A stretch of DNA of 15,148 nt. Source: CAIVSN01 sp031539165 (GTDB lineage: Bacteria; Patescibacteriota; Gracilibacteria; BD1-5; UBA2023). The notes under the pieces are model-generated. The model saw nothing but the letters and a program-made list of their open reading frames with translations, was not told the origin of the DNA and made no database searches. Positions 7,531-14,080 of this stretch are shown in pieces. How positions within the stretch are numbered: position 1 is the stretch's first letter; the number at the start of each line of letters is the position of its first letter. The stretch is from NCBI GenBank assembly GCA_031539165.1, contig JAVKLK010000032.1, positions 1-15,148 on the forward strand, read 5' to 3'. The position numbers and the translations under genes are program-made.

Positions 7531-10500
7531 ATGACCCAGAATCCACGCCATCAAAAAATCTTGATGAATCCGAAGGAGTTCTTTGCTCTTCTTCGGAAGA
7601 AGCAAACCATTCAGCCAGGAGTTCTTATTGCCTATGCAATTCTCTCGCTCTGAGTTTTGGGACTTCTCTTTATTGGGTTAGTGTATCTTGTATTCTTAAG
7701 AGATCTTCCATCGATTCATGATATCGAGAATTCAACACTTCCAGAAAGTTCCGTAATTCGAGATAGAGACGGGAATGAGCTGTATTCAATTTTTTCTGGA
7801 GATGAGGGGAAGAGAACCTATGTATCACTCGATCAAATCTCTTCTCAAATCAAAGATGCGGTTGTTGCAACGGAGGACAAAACATTTTTTGAAAATCAAG
7901 GAATTGATGTTCGAGGACTTTTCCGGTCTGTTTTTAATTATATCTCTTGAAAAACTGAGAAAATCCAAGGAACATCCACTATTTCGCAGCAGCTTATAAA
8001 AATCACCTTTCTTTCGAGTGAGCGTTCTTTTGAAAGAAAGGTGAAAGAGGGATATCTCTCTTTTCGGTTAAATTCTGAGTATTCCAAGGAGAAGATACTG
8101 GAGCTCTATCTCAATAAAATATCTTTTGGAAATAATGCCTCTGGTATTGAGGAAGCGGCAAAGACCTATTTCTGAAAATCTGCCAAAGATGTTGGAGTTT
8201 TGGGGGCAACTATTCTCGCCTCTCTTCCAAAGGGGCCAACCTACTACTCTCCCTACAACCATCGAGATAGACTCATGGGGTACCTCTACGTCTACAAAGA
8301 TGGAAAGACGGATGAAAAAATAACACTCGCTTCACCAGAGCGCCTTAAAGACTTCCGTCCTCTTGTTGAATCGTTCAAGAAAGTAGTTCGTGATTTTACG
8401 TTTGAGAGAATCAATGAGGAGGATGTGAAGATTTGTGGTCTCAAACAAGAATATCTCAAAGAAAAGTACTCTATTGATACTGCCGGATGTGCTCGTCTTG
8501 CTTATAAAGATATCCTCACTCTTTTGAATCATATCCGTATTTCCGCGTCGTCACTTGGAGTGGTTTCTCCTCCTGCTCCAGCTACTCAGACTGGAAGTAC
8601 TCGTACCGTGAAAGTTTCTGAAAAAAAACCCGCAACATCCTCAAAGAATACTCTCACAGAGACTTCTATGGCGCTTGGTGAGACAGCCGCTCGAAAAACA
8701 CTTGAGGGATATGCTATAGAATTTAATACTGGCCGGAAAGATTTTGTAGCTTCTCGTATGCTTGAAGATGCGAAAATTACCCCCGATGAATTTAAGGCAG
8801 TAGTAATTGATGGAATTGATTTTCAATTTCGAAGAAATCTTACGAGCATCAAGTATCCTCACTTTGTAATGTACGTGCAGGACTATCTCACGAAGAAGTA
8901 TGGAGATGATTTCTTCGAGCAGGGAGGACTTCAAATCTATACGACTATTGATCCAAAGCTTCAGGATAAGGCCGAAGAACTCGTGAAGAAGCAGGCAAAA
9001 ATAAACCGAGACAAGTATGGGGCTACGAGCGCAGCTTTGATAAGCCTCGATAACAAAACTGAACAAATTGTCGCGATGGTGGGAGGTCCAGACTACTATA
9101 ATACTGCAGAGCAGGGGCAGGTAAACGTTATCACGAGTCTTCGTCAGCCAGGATCTTCCTTTAAGCCGATTGTCTACTCTCTTGCTATGGCGAAAGATGC
9201 CGTTGGTCCGGATACCCCAATCTACGATGTGGATACCAAGTTTTGATCGTGGGAGCCGGATAATTATGATAAGAAATTTCTCGGAAAGATGAAAATCCGA
9301 ACGGCGCTTGACTACTCTCGAAATATTCCTGCTATCAAAATGTTCAAGGTTGCCTGAGGAGAGGAAGAAGTAGTGAAGCATGCCCGAACCCTTTGAATTG
9401 CCTCTCTCAGAGATGATGGAAAGTATGGAATGCCTCTTGCTATTGGTACGGGAGAGTTGAAACCAATAGAACTTGCTCAAGCATACTCCGTGTTTGCTGC
9501 TGGAGGTTGGAGAAAGGAGCCAGACCCGATTCTGAAGATTGTGGATAAAAAAGGAAACATCATCGATCAGTATGTTGAAACAAGTGGGAAATATGTATTT
9601 TCTGATGTAGCCTCATACCTTCTTAGCGTTATCCTTTCTGATAGTAATTCTCGTCCTGGATCATTTTGGAATAATGTTCTTACCCTAAAAGATCGTCCAG
9701 TGGCTGCCAAGACAGGAACATCAAATAAGGATGTGAGCGAGGGTTGAGTGAAGAAAATTCTCCCTCGCGATCTCTGGACTGCGGGATATACTCCTCAATA
9801 CACGACCGTTGTTTGGGCGGGAAATGTTGATGGTTCAGAAACAAAAGGAACCTGTGATGGACTGAACTGCGCTGCACCTATCTGGAAAGAGTACATGGAA
9901 TTTGCTCATAAAGGATTGCCGGTAATGCAATTCAAAAAGCCCGATGATGTGCAAAGTGCCACCATATCAACTATTACTGGAAAACTTGCAACGGAGAATA
10001 CTCCAAGTGCAAATCGCATTACTGGACTTTTTGTAGTGAAGCCAACCAAGTATGAATCTGCGGGCAAAGAAGTTACGGTAGATTCTCTATGTAATGGAAA
10101 AGTTACGGAAGCAACTCCTTCTGAGGCTATACGCACTGGCGTTCTGGTAGATCTTGATCCTATAGTAGAGTCTTATGACCCTTCTTGGGTGACAGCAACT
10201 CGTCGATGGGCGGTGAGTGCGGCATCAGGTTCTGGTTGACTGGACTCTGGAGGGGGAGAGGGGTATATTACCAGTTATTCTGATACTCCGTGTGTTCGTC
10301 CTTCCGCTGATTCAGCAAAGATACAACTTCAAACGAGTCTGGTAGATGGGTCAAGTCGACCGTTGGGGAAATTTACCATCAAAGCACAATTTCAATCAGG
10401 AAATCCTATTGTACGATTTCGAGTGCTTCGATGAGACGCTCAGATTGCGACAGCAGTTCTGGATGAGCCTTCTGTAAAATGAGAACAATCGTTTGAGATA

Positions 10501-10902
10501 GTGGCGAATGCATCGTTTAATGGAACTCAGAGTATATCGGTTGTTGCTATTGATCAGTATGGGTATTCGGCTCGAAACTCTGCTTCCGTAACATTTGGTG
10601 GTTCCACGTCATGACCAAGTATTCAAATGAAGAATCCTTGAGAGAATGATTCGACCATCTCTCTGTATGAAGGGCAAACAGCAAATATACGTTTCACTGT
10701 TTCTGATCCGGTTGAGCTTTCGGCAGTGAATCTCTATATTGACGGTGAATTATATAAGATTCTTTGAGCACAGCTTGAGGAGTATGCCGTTCCCATTGGA
10801 GCAGATCTTGCCCCAGGAAAGTACTCACTGGAGCTTCGAGCTACGAGCGCCTCCCGCATGAAAGTATCAAAACAATTGGAACTAGAAATACTCCGAAAAT
10901 AG
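7531..10902 (+). CDS. Class A penicillin-binding protein (transglycosylase-transpeptidase) with C-terminal Ig-like region
   Basis: This 1123-residue bifunctional enzyme polymerises and crosslinks peptidoglycan. A membrane helix lies at about 30-57. The GT51 domain shows VVATEDKTFF (catalytic Glu115), GTSTISQQLIK, ERKVKEG, KEKILELYLNKISFG and YFGKSA. The transpeptidase shows SSFK (542-545), SRN (596-598) and KTGT (727-730). Between the two domains is a low-complexity Pro/Thr/Ser/Lys stretch (about 344-374). After the transpeptidase come roughly 340 residues with Ig-like beta character, as in BiPBP C-terminal regions. Thirteen glycines are TGA, at 7651, 7948, 8173, 9244, 9355, 9394, 9745, 10237, 10432, 10480, 10612, 10639 and 10765. 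The one in YFGKSA is nearly invariant. In GT51 motif 1 the usual His (EDxxFxxHxG) is Asn122. The gene ends at TAG 10900-10902, just before a strong terminator. It resembles PBP1A more than PBP1B. Confidence 0.95.
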
Positions 10903-10912
10903 CGTAGCCTGT

Positions 10913-10948
10913 AAAAAATCCCCCTTCTTCAGAAGGGGGATTTTTTTT
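10913..10948. terminator. Strong bidirectional intrinsic terminator
   Basis: AAAAAATCCCCCTTC (10913-10927) pairs perfectly with GAAGGGGGATTTTTT (10932-10946) around the loop TTCA, and eight T follow on the plus strand (10941-10948). The six A on the other side supply the T tract for the minus strand. It sits between the convergent PBP and DEAD-box genes and should end both transcripts. Confidence 0.95.
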
Positions 10949-10955
10949 AGGATAA

Positions 10956-12551
10956 TTATCCTCCAAACACGCTGAAGTCTCCTCCAGATTGTCCACCTGA
11001 TGATGGAGCTCCACCACTGCGACCTCCACCCTGGTATCCACCAGAAGAGCTTCGCCCTCCTTGATATCCACCTCCGGAAGAAGTACCTCCGCCCTGGTAT
11101 CCTCCACGACCTCCTCTATTACCACCCTGGTATCCTCCACCAGAACTCGCAGCTCCTCCATCGCGTCCATATCCACCACCACTGCGACCTCCACCCTGGT
11201 ATCCACCAGAAGAGCTTCGCCCTCCTTGGTATCCACCAGAAGAGCTTCGCCCTCCTTGATATCCACCTCCGGAAGAAGTACCTCCGCCCTGGTATCCTCC
11301 ACCAGAAGACTCATTTGAGTAGTATCCTCCACTTCCACTTCCACGACCACCTCGATATCCTCCACGACCACCTCTTCCTCTACCACGACCTCCACCCCCA
11401 CCGAATCCTCGTCGAGGATCCTCGGGAATACGCTCTACTTCATTTCCCTCAAGATCGATTTGCTTGATGACAATCTTATTTCGTTTTTCAACGTTACGAA
11501 GCATCATTTTTTCACTTGGAGAAACAAACATAACGGCTCGCCCCTCGGCACCAGCTCGTCCTGTTCGTCCTATTCGGTGAATGTACGCTTCTGGATCTTC
11601 TGGTACATGAAAATTGATAACAAGATCAATGTCATTCATGTTCAATCCTCGAGCTGCAACATCGGTAGTTACAAACACCTGTACTTCGTTGTCCTTGAAT
11701 GCCCGAAGCGCTCGTGTTCGATGACGTTGCTCCATGTCTCCATGAAGGAATCCTGCAGCAACTCCGTTATCCATAAGCACACGAGCAAGATGCTCAGTTT
11801 CATGTTTTGTACGACTGAAGACGATGACTTTTTTTCCTGCAGCTTCATCAATGTATTTTTTGAGCAGAGCAAATTTATCAAATGTTTCAACCTCAATGAA
11901 GGAGTGGTCAATTTTTGCTACAGTAACCTCTTGAGTTGCCTTTATGTTTTCATAGTTATCTCCTACATATTTTCCGAGAAGTCGTTTCATCTCTTCGGGA
12001 ATAGTCGCACTGAAAGTCATAGACTGCTCAACCTTTGGAAGATGTCCCCAAATGTAGTCAATATCATCAACAAACCCCATATCAAGCATTCTATCACACT
12101 CATCGAGTACGAAGTATTTTACCTGTGCAAGGTCGATAAACCGCTTATCAATCAAATCAATGAGTCGTCCTGGAGTGGCGATGACAATCTGCGGCCCCAT
12201 ATCAATATTTTCTCGCTGTTTTTTGAAGCTTGTCCCTCCAACAAGAACCGTTGATCGGAGTCTCATTCCATCGGAAAGATTAAATACTTCATCTCGAATT
12301 TGACTTGCAAGCTCTCGAGTTGGAGCGAGAATAATTGCCTGTGGGCGACGTACTCGTCCATCTACAAGTTCAAGAAGAGGGATAACAAAAGCTGCTGTTT
12401 TCCCCGTTCCAGTCTGAGATTGTCCAACGATATTTTTTCCAGAGAGAGCAAGATCAATTACTTGTTCTTGGATAGCTGTTGGAGTAACGTATCCTTTTTT
12501 TGCAAGAGCTGATTTAATTTCATCTTGCAGTTTCATTTCGCTAAATAGCAT
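10956..12551 (-). CDS. DEAD-box RNA helicase with DECD motif and Gly-rich repeat tail
   Basis: This 531-residue ATP-dependent RNA helicase probably acts in ribosome assembly or mRNA turnover. It has an F-x(n)-Q motif (PTAIQ), Walker A SQTGTGKT (45-52), PTRELA (78-83), TPGR (126-129) and motif II DECD (150-153) in place of DEAD. These are followed by SAT (181-183), TTDVAARGLN (295-304) and HRIGRTGR (325-332). From about 381 to the end it is a low-complexity tail, about half Gly, with repeats such as GGYQGGRSSS, RGG and GRGRG, ending DFSVFGG; tails of this sort bind RNA non-specifically. All of its roughly 100 glycines use GGN codons and none uses TGA. CGA encodes Arg in HRIGRTGR. It lies 47 nt after the ribbon-helix-helix-like gene and is probably in its operon. 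Family members include DeaD/CsdA and RhlE; I cannot choose between them. Confidence 0.95.
   Translation of the reverse strand: MLFSEMKLQDEIKSALAKKGYVTPTAIQEQVIDLALSGKNIVGQSQTGTGKTAAFVIPLLELVDGRVRRPQAIILAPTRELASQIRDEVFNLSDGMRLRSTVLVGGTSFKKQRENIDMGPQIVIATPGRLIDLIDKRFIDLAQVKYFVLDECDRMLDMGFVDDIDYIWGHLPKVEQSMTFSATIPEEMKRLLGKYVGDNYENIKATQEVTVAKIDHSFIEVETFDKFALLKKYIDEAAGKKVIVFSRTKHETEHLARVLMDNGVAAGFLHGDMEQRHRTRALRAFKDNEVQVFVTTDVAARGLNMNDIDLVINFHVPEDPEAYIHRIGRTGRAGAEGRAVMFVSPSEKMMLRNVEKRNKIVIKQIDLEGNEVERIPEDPRRGFGGGGGRGRGRGGRGGYRGGRGSGSGGYYSNESSGGGYQGGGTSSGGGYQGGRSSSGGYQGGRSSSGGYQGGGRSGGGYGRDGGAASSGGGYQGGNRGGRGGYQGGGTSSGGGYQGGRSSSGGYQGGGRSGGAPSSGGQSGGDFSVFGG
11011..11302. repeat. Tandem and duplicated coding repeats in the helicase tail
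   Basis: A 97-nt block at 11011-11107 recurs at 11176-11302 with identical sequence, except that the second copy carries one extra 30-nt unit (GTATCCACCAGAAGAGCTTC...), encoding one more GGYQGGRSSS decapeptide. Identity at the DNA level, not only in protein, points to recent duplication or gene conversion. The block lies wholly inside the helicase reading frame and the unit length is a multiple of three. Confidence 0.9.
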
Positions 12552-12598
12552 GTTTTCGAAAGGTTAAGCCCTTCTCAAACACTACCGCGAGAAAGGCA

Positions 12599-12793
12599 TT
12601 ATACAATATAGGTTTGGCACACGTTGATCGCACCATTTCGATCCTCGTATTTTTCAATGGTAGATTGAATATGACCACGGAGAAAATCCGTGAGGCTCTG
12701 TCCTTTTTGCTCAAGAATGAATTCTATTTTCTTCTTTTGAGCATCGGTGAGGTAGAAGTTAACTGCAGCAGTGAATTTTTTTCGGTCAGTCAT
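12599..12793 (-). CDS. Small ribbon-helix-helix-like DNA-binding protein, 64 aa
   Basis: The sequence pattern fits a ribbon-helix-helix (CopG/MetJ/MobC-like) dimer: a short strand (FTAAVNFYLT), helix A (DAQKKKIEFILEQKG), a turn, then helix B (SLTDFLRGHIQSTIEKYE). Such proteins are repressors, often of their own operon. A perfect inverted repeat overlaps the promoter just upstream (12803-12821), which supports autoregulation. The gene precedes the DEAD-box helicase by 47 nt with no terminator between, so it may control the helicase too. It has no in-frame TGA. The assignment rests on pattern recognition only; a MobC-like or antitoxin role is possible, but no toxin or mobilisation gene is nearby. 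Confidence 0.65.
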   Translation of the reverse strand: MTDRKKFTAAVNFYLTDAQKKKIEFILEQKGQSLTDFLRGHIQSTIEKYEDRNGAINVCQTYIV

Positions 12794-12802
12794 ACGGAAA
12801 AG

Positions 12803-12821
12803 ATTATACGGAGAGTATAAT
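12803..12821. promoter_or_regulatory. Candidate autoregulatory operator of the ribbon-helix-helix-like gene
   Basis: ATTATAC (12803-12809) and GTATAAT (12815-12821) are exact inverted repeats around GGAGA. The repeat covers the proposed minus-strand -10 (TATACT) and ends 10 nt from the start codon, so a bound dimer would block RNA polymerase. The repeat is seen; the identity of the regulator is inferred. Confidence 0.55.
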
Positions 12822-12841
12822 CATACTGTAGACAATGTCAC
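12814..12841 (-). promoter_or_regulatory. Candidate promoter of the regulator-helicase operon
   Basis: On the minus strand GTGACA (12841-12836) and TATACT (12819-12814) are 16 nt apart, each matching five of six consensus positions. A start near 12807 gives a leader of only about 14 nt. A second -10-like TATAAT (12808-12803) lies in the other arm of the inverted repeat, without a good -35. Confidence 0.5.
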
Positions 12842-12849
12842 TTCAAAAA

Positions 12850-13203
12850 TTATTTCACTTCCTTCAATCGAGCGGCTTTTCCACGAAGAGCGCGAATAAA
12901 AGCAATGTTCTTGTGACGAACTTTAAACGATCGAAGAACCTCGATTTTAGAGATAGTTGGAGAGTGAATAGCAAAAATCTTTTCAATTCCAATTCCATCT
13001 ACATCTTTTCGTACAACGATTGTTTGTTCAAGAGGACTTTTTCCACGAGTGTGGATAACAAGACCTTTGAATTTTTGGGTACGAGTTTTTTCACCATCTT
13101 TGATGGTCTGGTGAACCTCAACTTCCATTCCAGTACGAATCTGAGGAACATTTTCCCGAAGGAATGGCGACTGAATCGCGCGAACAAGTGCTACGTTTGA
13201 CAT
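12850..13203 (-). CDS. rplS: 50S ribosomal protein L19
   Basis: This 117-residue protein (family about 115) sits at the 30S-50S interface of the large subunit. It shows the L19 pattern: IRTGMEVEVHQTIKDGEKTRTQKFKGLVI, then TIVVRKDVDGIGIEKIFAIHSPTISKIEVLRSFKVRHKNIAFIRALRGKAARLKE. ATG 13203 (MSNVALVRAI) is chosen. An upstream in-frame ATG at 13251 falls in the proposed -10 box and adds an unrelated stretch. It has no in-frame TGA. The usual L19 neighbours trmD and rimM are absent; it has its own promoter and is followed by the separately promoted regulator-helicase operon. Confidence 0.97.
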   Translation of the reverse strand: MSNVALVRAIQSPFLRENVPQIRTGMEVEVHQTIKDGEKTRTQKFKGLVIHTRGKSPLEQTIVVRKDVDGIGIEKIFAIHSPTISKIEVLRSFKVRHKNIAFIRALRGKAARLKEVK

Positions 13204-13213
13204 GTGTAATTCT

Positions 13214-13237
13214 AAAAAATTTTGGTATTTCCCAAAA
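13214..13237 (-). promoter_or_regulatory. AU-rich hairpin plus U-run in the rplS leader
   Basis: On the minus strand TTTTGG (13237-13232) pairs with CCAAAA (13225-13220) around GAAATA, then TTTTTT follows (13219-13214), 10 nt before the rplS ATG. It has the shape of a weak intrinsic terminator or attenuator, or it may be a translational control hairpin. The role is not shown. Confidence 0.35.
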
Positions 13238-13246
13238 GCCGCGGAC

Positions 13247-13274
13247 ATCATATAAACAACGCTTCGAGAGTCAA
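13247..13274 (-). promoter_or_regulatory. Candidate promoter of rplS
   Basis: On the minus strand TTGACT (13274-13269) and TATGAT (13252-13247) are 16 nt apart, each matching five of six consensus positions. The leader to the rplS start would be about 37 nt and includes the hairpin at 13214-13237. Confidence 0.6.
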
Positions 13275-13302
13275 ATTTAAGTCAGGGTTTTTGCCTTGAT
13301 AT

Positions 13303-13515
13303 TTATTGACGTTCGATGGTTCGACGCAACATTTTTGATTCTGCTGTGGTATGACTGAGTGTTGATACGAGTGCCATAGCAAATTCTCCAGATACTTCTG
13401 ACTCAAGAGAATCAAAAGTAGCACGTATTCCGTCTATGAATGGAGTATCGCTTTTCCCATGGAGAGCTTCTATATTTGCATGCATAAAGCGAAGCAGCGG
13501 AGAGAGAGTGTTCAT
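13303..13515 (-). CDS. Small hypothetical protein, 70 aa
   Basis: I do not recognise this protein. It is predicted helical and soluble (MNTLSPLLRFMHANIEALHG ... RATFDSLESEVSGEFAMALVSTLSHTTAESKMLRRTIERQ), with no in-frame TGA. The frame stays open upstream to 13719, but those codons overlap the promoter and start of the divergent lipoprotein gene and read like non-coding sequence, so ATG 13515 is preferred. A weak minus-strand promoter may lie upstream (TTGCTT then TATACT at 15 nt). It ends 28 nt before the rplS -35 box. It may be a real small gene or a chance frame. Confidence 0.4.
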   Translation of the reverse strand: MNTLSPLLRFMHANIEALHGKSDTPFIDGIRATFDSLESEVSGEFAMALVSTLSHTTAESKMLRRTIERQ

Positions 13516-13599
13516 AAGTGCGGAGAATTTGAGCCTTTCACGTATAAGTATATATTTCCAAGAATGAAAGCAAGTTTTCCCGAGAGAAGGTTTTGAATC

Positions 13600-13627
13600 T
13601 TGAAATTTAATATTCGAATCGTATGCT
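13600..13627 (+). promoter_or_regulatory. Candidate promoter of the FMN-lipoprotein/apbE operon
   Basis: TTGAAA (13600-13605) and TATGCT (13622-13627) are 16 nt apart and match five and four of six consensus positions. The start near 13634 gives a leader of about 18 nt. Confidence 0.4.
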
Positions 13628-13651
13628 TGAGATATTCTCACATTTTCATGC

Positions 13652-14080
13652 ATGAAGTTTTCTCCAATTTTTCTCGCGCTTTCTCTCTCAGCTCTTCTTG
13701 TCTCTTGTACGGAGACCAAAACTCCGCAGGCACCGGTATGAGCTCATATACCAACACAAACGGAAGGTAATTCTCCTGTTGCGGAGAATACTCCAGAGAG
13801 TACGACTCAGGAATGATCAAAGACCCAGACGATTCAGTATGATTCTCCTGCCTGAAATGAGCAGATGGGAGTTTCTCTTGTTCTTGATGGAAAGAAGATA
13901 ACGCAGGTCAAAATTCGACCAATGGCAACACATCCAATTTCTACTAAATGGCAAAATGCTTTCGCCAAAGAGATAGAAAATCGAGTAGTTGGCAAAGAAA
14001 TTGGTTCCCTCTCTCTTGATGCTGTTGCTGGTGCGAGTCTGACGACAGCCGCCTTTGAGCAATACGTGAAACAGCTCTAA
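13652..14080 (+). CDS. FMN-binding domain lipoprotein (flavinylation target of ApbE)
   Basis: This 142-residue protein has a lipoprotein signal, MKFSPIFLALSLSALLVSC, with lipobox LVSC and lipidated Cys19. A low-complexity Thr/Pro/Gln/Glu linker follows (about 20-70). A small FMN_bind-like domain comes next (about 72-142: GVSLVLDGKKITQVKIRPMATHP), with DAVAGASLTT (123-132) near the end. That motif matches the SGAT-x-T type site (as in RnfG and NqrC), where ApbE links FMN to the last Thr, here probably Thr131. Three TGA glycines (codons 30, 55, 68) are all in the linker. It should sit on the outer face of the membrane as a one-electron carrier. Its stop overlaps the apbE start (TAATG), so the pair is translationally coupled, which strengthens the assignment. 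Confidence 0.85.

Noticed and set aside
8641..9480. 279-codon open frame on the minus strand
   Set aside because: It is wholly antisense to the PBP gene, which has all its catalytic motifs in this stretch; the translation is low-complexity and unrecognisable.
11011..11302. CRISPR-like or minisatellite array
   Set aside because: The repeats are contiguous in-frame coding units with no unique spacers, inside a clear helicase gene.
11000..11467. Long open frames opposite the helicase tail (His/Leu-rich, Ser/Thr-rich, Val/Glu-rich)
   Set aside because: They are shadows of the repetitive Gly-rich coding sequence in other frames.
12816..12821. Plus-strand TATAAT as a promoter
   Set aside because: It is one arm of the inverted repeat, and no plus-strand gene follows.
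13516..13719. N-terminal extension of the 70-aa minus-strand ORF
   Set aside because: It overlaps the divergent lipoprotein start and its promoter, and reads as non-coding sequence.
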